DNA of 64,000 bases from NCBI GenBank assembly GCA_033239005.1, contig BSQZ01000001.1:12559500-12623499 (forward strand), read 5' to 3'. This document shows positions 39,666 to 45,350 of the stretch, piece after piece (the stretch's first letter is position 1; each line of letters opens with the position of its first letter). The stretch comes from Lamellibrachia satsuma. Its lineage: Eukaryota > Annelida > Polychaeta > Sabellida > Siboglinidae. The translations under genes were made by a program, and so were the position numbers. The notes beneath the pieces were generated by a model. The model searched no databases and had not been told where the DNA came from. It saw only the letters and a list, made by a program, of their open reading frames with translations.

Positions 39666-40929
39666 CACTATAACTAAAAGTATAAATGGAATTAAATAGA
39701 TAAATAATAAATTAAATTAAGGGTGATACAACTAAAAGTATACATTGAATTAAATAGTTAAAATAATAAATATAATTAAATTAATGGCAATACAACTAAA
39801 AAGTGTACATGGAGTTAAATAATTAAAATAATAAATTAAATTAAAGGCAATCTGATGAAGACAGCTGAAAGTTGTCGAAACATTACAAAGAAACAATATC
39901 TAATTGTCTGAAAAATATTAATAGAGAGTAATTAATAGAGAGTAAGGCGACACCAATTTGACTAATTGGATTAGAGACCTGCCGATGTTGTTTTGGGCAA
40001 AACGGAAATAAAATAAAATTGTAATTTTGAACTTTTATTTCTCGTCGAAATGCTGAGCCAAATTTGGTGTACTAATTCATCGAGCATATATGCATCATAC
40101 CATGCAGTGTATTTCAGTAACGTCGTTTTATTGGTTGTCGTGTATTTTTGGCCTACGATCCAACGAATCCGCGTAAAGCCTTAATTGTTGCCCAAAATCT
40201 ATTAGAAAAAGCCAAGCCAAGTCAGTGCACTGTGCATGTGCAAGCACTTGTGTGTGCATGCACTTGTGTGTGCAAGCACTTCGTGTGTGCAAGCACTTGT
40301 GTGTGCAAGCACTTGTGTGTGCAAGCACTTGTGTGTGCATGCACTTGTGTGTGCATGCACTTGTGTGTGCATGCACTTGTGTGTGCATGCACTTGTGTGT
40401 GCAAGCACTTGTGTGTGCAAGCACTTGTGTGTGCAAGCACTTGTGTGTGCATGAACTTGTGTGTGCATGCACTTGTGTGTGCAAGCACTTGTGTGTGCAA
40501 GCACTTGTGTGTGCAAGCACTTGTGTGTACAAGCACTTGTGTGTGCAAGCACTTGTGTGTGCATGCACTTGTGTGTGCATGCACCTGTGTGTGCATGCAC
40601 CTGTGTGTGCAAGCACCTGTGTGTGCGTGCACCTGTGTGTGCGTGCACCTGTGTGTGCGTGCACCTGTGTGTGCGTGCACCTGTGTGTGCGTGCACCTGT
40701 GTGTGCGTGCACCTGTGTGAGCGTGCACTTGTGAGTGCATGCACTTGTGTACATTTGATCAATGTTGTGTTTAATCTTCCAGGGCATACTGACACAACTG
40801 ATCCAGTACTACCATCGCTTCCAGAAGATTCTATCCCAGAATCCCTTCAAGACGATGGCGATTCGCAGTGAACTCATCAACATTCACAATGTCATGGTTG
40901 AAGTAAAGAAGTACAAGGCCAGCTTTTAG
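10965..40929 (+). CDS. VPS52: VPS52, subunit of GARP and EARP tethering complexes; complete, 18 exons
   Basis: Eighteen exons (listed singly below) sum to 2094 nt, 697 residues plus TAG; human VPS52 is 723. All phases agree across every junction. VPS52 joins VPS51, VPS53 and VPS54 (GARP) or VPS50 (EARP) to tether endosome-derived vesicles at the trans-Golgi network and recycling endosomes. Landmarks: LGPLDITSDDYLLDEVD near the start, IASLHKQIT coiled coil around residue 80, KPMANYQIPQNAMLKFRFFN around 230, EDTAKR at 300, FLINNYDMMLNVL at 540, and C-terminal INIHNVMVEVKKYKASF. Expected to be expressed in all tissues from the promoter shared with RpS18. The gene is swollen by repeats in its introns. 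One junction (intron 10) is non-canonical. Confidence 0.97.
11985..12060 (+). CDS. VPS52: VPS52 exon 2 (VATGDELELGPLDITSDD...)
   Basis: 76 nt, TTTGTAG acceptor, GTAAAT donor; matches the conserved LDITSD..LDEVD block. Confidence 0.93.
12117..12195. repeat. (TA)n microsatellite in VPS52 intron 2
   Basis: About 75 bp of alternating TA with two TATATT interruptions at the 5' side. Confidence 0.95.
12796..12848 (+). CDS. VPS52: VPS52 exon 3 (YIQANLEDEIVKEALKT)
   Basis: 53 nt, TTTCAG acceptor, GTAAGT donor; near-identical to vertebrate VPS52 here. Confidence 0.93.
13648..13723 (+). CDS. VPS52: VPS52 exon 4 (GVDLRHYAKQVESEL...)
   Basis: 76 nt, GTTCCAG acceptor, GTATCT donor after GACT (phase 1). 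Confidence 0.92.
13740..14640 (-). mobile_element. Decayed non-LTR retrotransposon ORF2 C-terminus, split by a SINE-like insertion
   Basis: On the minus strand 14640-14358 encodes ALTNEWVKRRATQPRL and QNKTMEMDWQQ, the stretch before the 'W.GH.LR' motif of LINE ORF2 tails. After the inserted repeat, 13932-13740 continues in other frames with STWRRTVVVERNKL and RTKWRKLLSCL, matching the usual TWRRTVE...DR..WR..V.ALC ending. Many frame breaks; inactive. Confidence 0.65.
13956..14334 (+). mobile_element. ~380-bp SINE-like retroposon (copy 1) with 23-bp target duplication
   Basis: Near-identical in sequence to the minus-strand copies at 27572-27955 and 28434-28823. Flanked by a 23-bp direct repeat (13933-13955 and 14335-14357; AATGCTATTTGTGT then A/G then TTGTTATT) with one mismatch, as left by LINE-driven insertion. 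It begins GGGGTGGTCACCTTTG and ends GTTGTTGATTGCATAAA. It carries AATAAA near its 3' end and no convincing protein. Confidence 0.8.
14761..14828 (+). CDS. VPS52: VPS52 exon 5 (YIKESQNIASLHKQIT...)
   Basis: 68 nt; the acceptor CTATGAAG|AT restores DYIKESQNIASLH. An upstream CAAG acceptor would add nine residues absent from relatives. Donor GTAAGT. Confidence 0.88.
15374..15549 (+). CDS. VPS52: VPS52 exon 6 (RMENMLTGFQIHL...PEAMIN)
   Basis: 176 nt, GTTACAG acceptor, GTGAGC donor; coiled coil SSEIQTLQRQSMEMN and NRQAVRGELSQFVDEMV. Confidence 0.95.
16370..16660 (+). mobile_element. LINE 3'-end fragment in VPS52 intron 6
   Basis: Encodes WNALSPAVTEANFVAAFKTL, the standard 'WN.LP..V..A.....FK..L' end of reverse-transcriptase ORFs, then a 3' tail ending in TAATAATAAATAAATAAAA. 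Confidence 0.6.
16687..16837 (+). CDS. VPS52: VPS52 exon 7 (HIVDTPVTEREFLEQL...)
   Basis: 151 nt, CCTGCAG acceptor, GTAGGA donor. Confidence 0.95.
17606..17706 (+). CDS. VPS52: VPS52 exon 8 (AIAKIREFLLSKIYQFRKPM...)
   Basis: 101 nt, ATTTAG acceptor, GTAAGA donor; ends phase 2 in NAMLKF. Confidence 0.95.
17870..18060 (+). mobile_element. tRNA-derived SINE
   Basis: Has a perfect pol III A box TAGCATAGTGG (17882-17892) and a B box AGTTCAAATCC (17926-17936, one mismatch) at tRNA spacing. The body continues CAGTTCACTGTATAAAT...GTGAACGAATACTCTTCA, shared with the elements at 37436 and 51060. It directly abuts the 56-bp array. Confidence 0.8.
18078..18648 (+). repeat. 56-bp minisatellite, ~10 units, running into the exon 9 splice acceptor
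   Basis: Unit starts GTGTTGCAATGAATAGGTCT and ends GGACACTTATTTT. Each unit carries TTTTGTGTTGCAA; in the final unit this reads TTTTGTGTTGCAG and is the acceptor of VPS52 exon 9. All long open frames here on the minus strand are by-products of the repeat. Confidence 0.95.
18649..18781 (+). CDS. VPS52: VPS52 exon 9 (FFNEFLLANERHVAKEVRDE...)
   Basis: 133 nt; the acceptor TTTTGTGTTGCAG lies in the last unit of a 56-bp tandem array. Donor GTAGGT. Confidence 0.95.
18813..19566. mobile_element. Non-autonomous hAT-type DNA transposon
   Basis: Terminal inverted repeats CAGGGCTGGGGTGAATT (18813-18829) and its imperfect complement (19550-19566; reads CAGGACTGAGGTTAATT on the minus strand), starting with the hAT-typical CAGgGcTG. 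Flanked by an 8-bp duplication ACAACGAG / ACAATGAG (18805-18812, 19567-19574; one mismatch). Subterminal regions are dense in GAATTG/CAATTC motifs. No transposase frame inside. Confidence 0.85.
19795..19970 (+). mobile_element. CR1-like 3'-end fragment just upstream of VPS52 exon 10
   Basis: Encodes VNMFKNRVDRYLIRAGYT and continues TTGTTGGACTCTCGATAA...CTTGTCCACTTGCCATCTGG...AATCTTGTTAAA, matching the 3' end of the element at 24750-24893. It is 5'-truncated. Confidence 0.85.
19989..20046 (+). CDS. VPS52: VPS52 exon 10 (FEEVADKDDLMGVEDTAKR)
   Basis: 58 nt; acceptor TTTGTGTAG sits 18 nt after the 3' tail of a CR1-like fragment. There is no usable GT donor; the exon ends before ATATCCTTT, the U12-type donor consensus. 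Confidence 0.85.
20145..20232. repeat. ~30-bp tandem repeat, three units
   Basis: Three copies of GTATAAACTRTATTCTAACAT-like sequence separated by GTTATGTA. Confidence 0.75.
20805..21994 (+). pseudogene. CR1-like ORF1: zinc-finger plus SGNH esterase, broken
   Basis: The start at 20805 has two ATG codons in a row (ATGATG). An N-terminal finger uses CGSCSNWVDF...C and CRGCTKM cysteines, then an acidic heptad, then a long Gly/Lys/Glu/Thr low-complexity linker (21115-21350). The esterase follows: VFVGDSL (catalytic Ser block), HIGTNNV (GxND-like block), and DGLHLSGKG (Asp/His block). A one-base frameshift lies near 21452-21463 just after GDSL, and TGA at 21800-21802 interrupts before FVDLWGSF. 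In CR1/L2 elements this esterase is thought to aid the RNP with membranes or lipids; its exact role is unsettled. Confidence 0.8.
22070..24803 (+). pseudogene. CR1-like ORF2: endonuclease and reverse transcriptase, broken
   Basis: The endonuclease half (22070-23003) shows LNARSIVNKKNEL, RRGGGVILYVK, GDFNHGHIQW and GNSDHNQIHF. TGA at 22176-22178 replaces the residue before WAN, and part of the region after LVYA is missing. A frameshift near 22990 leads to the RT (22975-23991) with YRPVSLTSVICKLLERL, YLDFQKAFDKVPH, SGVPQGSVLGP. A second frameshift near 23980 precedes the catalytic FADDTKLF (about 23993), which continues to 24803 with WSEKWQMLFNFGKC and WNKLSTDCVTA. No retroviral features; plainly a LINE. 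Confidence 0.9.
25085..25315 (+). repeat. Dispersed repeat B (inverted copy at 56690-56935)
   Basis: Contains AAATAGTGGATATCCAAAAT, AGATCTGGTAA and GACTTCCATCC, which recur in the same order on the minus strand of 56690-56935. No coding potential or clear termini. Confidence 0.8.
25418..25554 (+). CDS. VPS52: VPS52 exon 11 (SFFSSKPALKNRSTIFTLG...)
   Basis: 137 nt encoding the KPSL-NR-TIFTLG-RGSVL and APIIVPHAEQ blocks known in VPS52; donor GTATGT. The 5' boundary (GCTAG|CA) is set by frame; a CAAG four bases on would break it. Confidence 0.88.
26120..26835. repeat. Nested GTGACCCC-rich repeat block in VPS52 intron 11
   Basis: TAGAAAAGTGACCCC recurs at about 26146, 26371 and 26793. GGATGGGGTC.C..TTC(T)ATAGTGGGGGTCACAA recurs at 26320 and 26738. 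GCTAATTATTT(C/A)TTG(T/G)TCAG recurs at 26219 and 26397. Direct and inverted copies of GGGGTCAC alternate, so the DNA can fold. I cannot assign it to a transposon family. Confidence 0.75.
26882..27037 (+). CDS. VPS52: VPS52 exon 12 (FSFDGLFRSHQYALVDNTCR...)
   Basis: 52 codons, TTGTTGTAG acceptor, GTGAGT donor. Confidence 0.96.
27180..27480 (+). mobile_element. LINE 3'-end fragment
   Basis: Encodes WANAFSVAVPKIWNNLP, a reverse-transcriptase C-terminal motif, and ends CGATTGCCTGAGGATTTAGG...ATAGAAGC, matching the end of the LINE at 42600-42660. Confidence 0.7.
27572..28856 (-). mobile_element. Composite SINE-like retroposon: two ~390-bp body copies around a ~480-bp unique core, 19-bp target duplication
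   Basis: Body copies at 27572-27955 and 28434-28823 are nearly identical and in the same orientation (minus). GAGCTAAAACCTTT(T/G)TATG at 27553-27571 and 28857-28875 flanks the whole unit, so it inserted as one piece. The 28800-28856 head (minus: GGTGGGGTGGTCACATGGTC) is partly retained in copy 1 at 13956, where an internal CAC...CAC deletion removed ~30 bp. The core has a perfect 14-bp hairpin (28398-28428) and CCAAT-type and CpG-rich sequence. Confidence 0.8.
29378..29496 (+). CDS. VPS52: VPS52 exon 13 (KHLDAYIAECYDAIATFLCI...)
   Basis: 119 nt, CTCACAG acceptor, GTATGT donor. Confidence 0.96.
29530..29763 (-). mobile_element. LINE ORF2 C-terminal fragment
   Basis: The minus strand reads MTEERLTKRAGKTEEGG, then RRRRGRLTLRWRDSVNLERA and RGWERMA, the familiar 'ERMDGERLTKRA...RRRGRPRLRWEDCVKRDL' ending of a LINE polyprotein. 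Open but truncated at both ends. Confidence 0.75.
29830..30090 (+). repeat. Probable dispersed repeat (GGGATCTTTTAC...CTCATCCGAA)
   Basis: The motifs GTGGGATCTTTTACTTACCC and TAGTGTCTCATCCGAA resemble a sequence often seen in marine invertebrate genomes. Only one copy is in this window, so the call rests on recollection. Confidence 0.35.
30112..30600 (+). repeat. 23-bp minisatellite, two subfamilies, ending at VPS52 exon 14 acceptor
   Basis: 30118-30318 has about nine units of GCTGTTGGTCTTTGGTGTAC(AAA/GAA); 30340-30575 has about ten units of GCTGTTTGTCAATGATGTAT(GGA). Both are 23 bp and share GCTGTT.GTC. The degenerate last units run into CTGTTTGTCTGCTGCAG, the exon 14 acceptor. Confidence 0.95.
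30614..30737 (+). CDS. VPS52: VPS52 exon 14 (YWDSLLDMLFPRFEYILLLN...)
   Basis: 124 nt; acceptor CTGTTTGTCTGCTGCAG continues the 23-bp array that precedes it. Donor GTATGT. Confidence 0.95.
30738..31571. other. VPS52 intron 14, nothing recognised
   Basis: AT-rich single-copy-looking sequence without repeats or coding signals. Confidence 0.5.
31572..31775 (+). CDS. VPS52: VPS52 exon 15 (ITRRYAEFSAAIVGLNESFP...)
   Basis: 68 codons, TTGCCAG acceptor, GTGAGT donor; a 4 kb minisatellite starts about 15 nt downstream. Confidence 0.96.
31789..35737 (+). repeat. 49-bp minisatellite, about 80 units (VPS52 intron 15)
   Basis: Unit starts GGCTCACTGTCATACACACC, then TCTGATAACCATACTTTCCC, then TCCTTGACT. 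Left two thirds mostly carry CCATACTTTCCC with GATTGG/TTAGCTGG; the right third carries CCGTGCTTTCC(C/T)TCC with TTGGCTAGC. Multi-unit blocks repeat (for example those starting near 31986, 32330 and 32622), a higher-order structure. Confidence 0.98.
35757..35886. repeat. (CA)n / ATGT-rich microsatellite
   Basis: GTATGTATGTATGTGTATG followed by CACACA runs with ATGC and CGC interruptions. Confidence 0.95.
35890..36600. other. Rest of VPS52 intron 15
   Basis: No gene or clear repeat seen; AT-rich. Confidence 0.4.
36609..36786 (+). CDS. VPS52: VPS52 exon 16 (ERTTDDSKESESLKQLL...)
   Basis: 178 nt, ATGTGCAG acceptor, GTAGGT donor, phase 1 exit. Confidence 0.95.
37436..37575 (+). mobile_element. 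tRNA-derived SINE
   Basis: Weak A box TGGCATTGGGC (37451) and B box TGTCTCGAAAC lie around CTCTCAATTGAGAGAATCC. The body has GTTCACTCCACGTTGCCCTG and GAACTGTATACATGAGTACC, shared with 51060-51215. Confidence 0.65.
37575..37885 (+). repeat. ~56-bp tandem amplification of a SINE tail, five to six units
   Basis: Unit TGAGTACCTGGCTACAGACA-GAGGTGGATGTGTGAATGAA-TAGTCTTCA is the 3' part of the preceding SINE, repeated head to tail; one unit lacks GAG and later units drift (TAGCTTG, TAGCTGG). Confidence 0.9.
37885..38030 (+). mobile_element. SINE body fragment
   Basis: GAGAGAATCCTGGTTTGAAA, GGGCAATG..TTCACTCAACG and CAACTGTATAAATGATTACC repeat the layout of the SINE at 37436. Confidence 0.6.
38127..38245 (+). 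CDS. VPS52: VPS52 exon 17 (VTQLVRGFNSEWKKAIELIN...)
   Basis: 119 nt, CTTTCAG acceptor, GTAAGT donor. Confidence 0.95.
38930..39070 (+). mobile_element. LINE 3'-end fragment in VPS52 intron 17
   Basis: One frame reads ALQLWNTIPSDAQVPASLDV, the 'LWN.LP.D.R.A.SL..FK' end of reverse transcriptases; broken by stops soon after. Confidence 0.5.
39606..39663. repeat. (TA)n microsatellite
   Basis: Alternating TA with two short breaks. Confidence 0.95.
39670..39850. repeat. Three diverged ~62-bp A/T-rich tandem units
   Basis: ACTAAAAGTATAAATGGAAT / ACTAAAAGTATACATTGAAT / ACTAAAAAGTGTACATGGAG each followed by TAAATA(G/A)(A/T)TAAA(A)TAATAAATTAAATTAA and a GGYGATACA or GGCAATACA block. Confidence 0.7.
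40235..40750. repeat. 16-bp minisatellite, about 32 units, alternating purine-pyrimidine
   Basis: Unit GCAAGCACTTGTGTGT, drifting to GCATGCACTTGTGTGT and GCGTGCACCTGTGTGT on the right. Because 16 is not a multiple of three and no unit contains a stop, several frames on both strands stay open (Cys/Val or His/Thr-rich); these are not genes. It ends about 33 bp before VPS52 exon 18. Confidence 0.97.
40783..40929 (+). CDS. VPS52: VPS52 exon 18 (GILTQLIQYYHRFQKIL..., stop)
   Basis: 48 codons plus TAG, CTTCCAG acceptor; C-terminus MVEVKKYKASF aligns with the family's conserved end. Confidence 0.95.
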   Translation, partial: GILTQLIQYYHRFQKILSQNPFKTMAIRSELINIHNVMVEVKKYKASF

Positions 40930-40984
40930 GCACCGTTCTTTCACTGTGTTGCTCTCACAACTCGACAGAGTGAATGGTCAGGGC

Positions 40985-41063
40985 CTGTTCACAATCGTCA
41001 ATATTTATGTATTCGTACAAAACATACCAACTCTCAGACTCCCTTGAATTAGTACTTTAAAAT
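40985..41063 (+). repeat. Short dispersed repeat, partner of 6396-6475
   Basis: GTTCACAATCGTCAATATTT ... GAATTAGTACTT, within the presumed VPS52 3' UTR. Confidence 0.6.
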
Positions 41064-41132
41064 GGTAATAATTTTTTAGATTGAAAAACATGCTGATGTA
41101 ACAATGTTATGACATACAATAATAACAATATA

Positions 41133-41339
41133 CAAACATTTATAAGTACAAGTGGACTATCCACAAGTCAAACATTTATAAGTATAAGTAAAAGTGGACT
41201 ATCCACAAGTCAAACATTTATAAGTATAAGTACAAGTGGACTATCCACAAGTCAAACATTTATAAGTATAAGTACTAGTGGACTATCCACAAGTCAAACA
41301 TTTATAAGTATAAGTACTAGTGGACTATCCACAAGTCAG
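41133..41339 (+). repeat. 42-bp tandem repeat, five units, downstream of VPS52 stop
   Basis: Unit ACATTTATAAGTATAAGTAC-AAGTGGACTATCCACAAGTC. As 42 is a multiple of three it gives an open Ser/Thr-rich frame, which is not credible as a gene. Confidence 0.95.
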
Positions 41340-41459
41340 TTCTCTACTTGCTTCTTTTACACCTGTCACAGTTGATGAAGTAAGGAAAATAATCATGTCC
41401 TCCCAAATAAGTCCTGTGATCTTGATCCATTACCGACTACATTGCTGAAAACATCTTGA

Positions 41460-42670
41460 TACAATATTTTACCCATTAACAAATATTATACATGAATCAC
41501 CGTGCTCTGGCTCGTTGCCTGACAATTTCAAACAAGCACAAGTCAACCCACTTCTTAAGAAGTCAACTTTGCCTAAAGAAAACCTAAACAGTTATAGACC
41601 TATTTCTAATCTAAGCTTTATTTCCAAGGTACTGAAAAAATTGTAGCAAGCCACCTAAGGTCTCACATTGAGTCAAATTGTATGTCCAATTATTACAATC
41701 AGCTTACAAACAGCTTCATTCTACAGAGACTGCTCTTTTAAAAGTATATGATGATGTCAGTTGAAATATGGACAAAGGTAAAGTAACAGGGCTTTCCTTG
41801 CTTGATTTATCTGCTGCTTTTGATACTATTGACCATAACATATTCATTAAACGCTTGTCAATGTGGTATGGCATATCTGGCACAGCCCTGAGCTGGTTTT
41901 CATCATACATAGCTGATAGCTACCAAAGAGTGAAGATAGCTAATTGCTTTTCAGCGGCACTACCCACTTCATGTGGTGTTCCTCAGGGTTCTGTTCTTGA
42001 ACCATTACTGTTTACACTTCTGCACTAAGCTCAGTTATTCAAACCCATAACTTGGACCACCACCTATATGCAGATGATACACAGATTTACCTTTCCTTGG
42101 CTACTCCGGATACAAATTGTTCCTTAAACCAACTCGGGGATTGACTCCAGAATGTATTCCACTGGATGACTAACAGCAAATTAAAGTTAAATGCGAGCTT
42201 CTTATTATTGGTACACATAAGCAGCATGTTAAACTTGATTGTTTTGTCCCCAACACCTATGCTGAGCCAGAATTTCACACCGGCCATCTCAGCATAGTAT
42301 TTAGGAGTCACCTTTGATAATTTTAATTTAAAATTTAATTTAAACTGCTTACTCCTGCAAGACAGCCCAGACAGCTTTGATCATCTAATTCTAATCTACT
42401 TTTTGTTCCCAGTGTTAAGACAAATTAATGTCATAACTAGAGCTTTTTCGGTTGCTGCACCGACTCTGTGTAACTAACTGTTAGTGTTAAGTCTGTAGGA
42501 AATATAGCAACTTTTCGCCGTAAACTGAAAATCCACCTGGTTAAACTTGCTTATCCTCCATAACTCCCCAGTGTACCAATCCAACTGTTTACAACTGGAA
42601 CTGCTTATTGATTATCGAGCTTGGGTTTCCCGAGGATTTTAGCACAATAGAAGCATTTTATATATTATTA
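41460..42670 (+). mobile_element. Degenerate non-LTR retrotransposon reverse-transcriptase fragment
   Basis: In changing frames: NSYRPISNLSFISKVLKKL, LLDLSAAFDTIDHNIF, CGVPQGSVLEPLLFTLLH, HHLYADDTQIYLSL, HWMTNSKLKLNA and FRRKLKIHLVKLAYPP. Order and motifs are those of an RT with YADD catalytic site. Numerous stops; ends in CCCGAGGATTTTAGCACAAT, as at 27440. Distinct from the CR1 copy at 20.6-24.9 kb. Confidence 0.9.
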
Positions 42671-43289
42671 TTACATTATAATTATATGAAATTGTGAACG
42701 ACCCCTTAAGGTGTAAAAACTTGAGCAAGGAATGCCAAATTTATGGAAAAGTTATCACACTGAAGCATTCATTGATAAATACATTGATCATTGGAGCGTA
42801 CATTGATAAATATGCCTTTAGTAATTTTTTTTTCCAGTGTAATTAACATGAATTAAAATATTAACGTACTTACACCAGCAGGTTGTGGCTAAGATTTATT
42901 TTATGAAAACGTTTCTGAAAATAAGCTACTCACAGTTAAAACAAGAGTTTATGTACTGTCAGTTAATTTCATCCTGGTGTTGACATTGTTACGGTGAGGG
43001 ATGTTATACCATATCTGATGTCTACAAATTAACCAAGCATTTTGTTGATGCCAATGGTGTAGGTATTTTGTGTATGTATACGTATGAAATTGTGTTGTCC
43101 AGTTAAGTGGATATGACAATGAAATGTATATTATGAAACTTATAAAGTGCAAGATGTCATATACTGTACTGTTGTATGTCTCAATGAATTGGGTGTCACG
43201 GAACAAACCAGTTTCACCTGCAGTAGTCACCAGCACTGGCAGTACAGCCCACATAAGTATGCTGCATGTGTCTATGTGGACAAGTGAAG

Positions 43290-43770
43290 AGCAGGAGGAG
43301 CTGAGGGAGGAAGTTGGTAAGAAACAGAGTTTCAGGAGGAAGATGGTGAGGAGCCGGCTAAAGTTGGCTGGACACATGGAATGAATGGACGGGGAACGGT
43401 TGATGAGAGTGGATGAGAGTGGATGAGAGTGGGTGAGAGTGGATGAGAGTGGATGAGAGTGGGTGAGAGTGGATGAGAGTTGATGAGAGTGGATAAGAGT
43501 GGATGAGAGTGGGTGAGAGTGGATGAGAGTGGATGAGAGTGGGTGAGAGTGGGTGAGAGTGGATGAGAGTGGGTGAGAGTGGATGAGAGTGGGTGAGAGT
43601 GGATGAGAGTGGGTGAGAGTGGATGAGAGTGGATAAGAGTGGATGAGAGTGGGTGAGAGTGGATGAGAGTGGGTGAGAGTGGATGAGAGTGGATGCGCTC
43701 AGAGTGGAGGGTAGGAGAACGCAACCGAGATGGGAGGACTGTGTGAAGTGAGATTTGGCGGGAGTGGGAG
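43290..43770 (+). mobile_element. LINE ORF2 C-terminal fragment interrupted by a 10-bp minisatellite
   Basis: Left part reads RRKMVRSRLKLAGHME then stop then MDGERL; right part in another frame reads RVEGRRTQPRWEDCVK. Between them lies the GAGTGGATGA array. Confidence 0.75.
43395..43697 (+). repeat. 10-bp minisatellite (GAGTGGATGA / GAGTGGGTGA), ~30 units
   Basis: Two unit types alternate irregularly; a few GATAAGA variants. Open frames on the minus strand (Ser/His/Pro/Leu repeats) are artefacts. Confidence 0.97.
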
Positions 43771-45254
43771 AATGAGAGCGAGGGATGGGGGAGTGGAGAC
43801 GGCAGTGAAACGGGATCAGTGACTGAAAGAAAACAAAAATCAGGGATAAAGAGGACAGCGACAACACTACATGTATGGTTCTTACACCACTACCTGGTCT
43901 TTAAGATTCATGACACCACTACCTGGTTTTTAAGATTCATGTTCATCTGGGCCCCGTATTCTCTTTTTAAACCAAGTTTTTTGTAAATATGGCAGCAAAA
44001 CCGTCATCAGGAGTCACCCATGGGATATATGGGCAAATATTATCCAGTATTCTAAATACTGAATAGGCCCAGTGAAGTAGATCATTACATAGTCCATGTA
44101 GAATCTCGCAAAACTGGCAGGGTTATGTTATAATCTGAAATTCGCCACATTATTTTGGTGTTGTTAGATATTCCATGAGTGACCCCCCGGGCAATTTTGG
44201 TGCCATATTTAGCAGACTTGAGTTACAAATTCATAAGTCCTTCAAGAATGCATGCCATGAACACCAACTTAAATTCACTGAATACTACTCAGTCTACAAT
44301 TCAACAATCTAGGGTCTATCAGACAGGCAGCCATTAAGAACGTAGGCAGCTATTACAACATTTATTAGGATTCATGGCAAGCGTCTCCATGTCCAAAACT
44401 CTGTAAAATCTCTTAAGTAGAAATATCGGGAAGTGACAATAACACACACTGCACTTGAAGCAATACATTGTCAATGACATGATACAGGAAATCTAAAAAG
44501 CATCAATATATACTACATTGCAATCACCAAGCGGCTCTAACATGATAAACCTTGTGTAAATATTAGTAAGCACACATACAATACTGTGTTCTAAAACATC
44601 TATGTAGCTTCAGTATTATACAGGCAACCATCTAGAGGGCAGATAGCTACATATGAAAACATCACACGACTGGTAAATACAGCATTAACTAATACTTGGT
44701 GTATACAAAATATTAACACGTTATCATTACTTATCTACGTTGTCGATCACTACCTAATTTCCACTGAAATTGGTGCATTCGATGATAAAATGTAGACTGC
44801 AGCAAAAATCTGCCGAATCTCTCAGAAAAACGATTATGCAAATCACATAGTTTGTTGGGAAAATATCAAATTGACAAATCTGTAAACATTTTAATTGGGT
44901 TGCTGTAATTACCAAGCTCGTTATTTAAATGCAACACACCGATTCTACAACTGACCACACTACAAAATTATACATCATACAAAAATATATATGCATTTAT
45001 CTACGCTGACTGGAAGCACTTGTACTATAGATACGTCACAAATCTACGGCTTGTCGACAGCTGCATTAGTTGCAGTTCTTGTCAATTATTGATGGAGTGG
45101 ATTACCAGAAAACAATGACCAGACCAATTCCCAGATTGTCTGCATAAAATATGGAATGGTGGATGTCCAATAAGTAATGCACAATTCATCCACGGTTTAT
45201 ATGAACCATTTGTGGTTCTTTGTTATTCATTACGCAGCAGTAGTAAATATACTT

Positions 45255-45350
45255 ACCAATAAAATTTACAGATATCTGATGAGGTAAGGTTAAACAAAAT
45301 GAAACATTGCTGGACTCTCAATGCACCAATGGCTTTCTTGTCCACTTTTC
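45255..45350 (+). mobile_element. CR1-like 3'-end fragment
   Basis: ACAGATATCTGATGAGG...ATTGCTGGACTCTCAATGCACCAATGGCTTTCTTGTCCACTT matches the tails at 19840 and 24800. Confidence 0.75.

Noticed and set aside
40128..40871. Several long open frames on both strands (170-220 residues, Cys/Val/His/Thr-rich)
   Set aside because: Produced by the 16-bp array, whose period is not a multiple of three and which has no stops; they lie across the VPS52 intron 17/exon 18 boundary.
43332..43867. Ser/His/Pro/Leu-rich frames of 130-169 residues
   Set aside because: By-product of the 10-bp minisatellite in a LINE tail.
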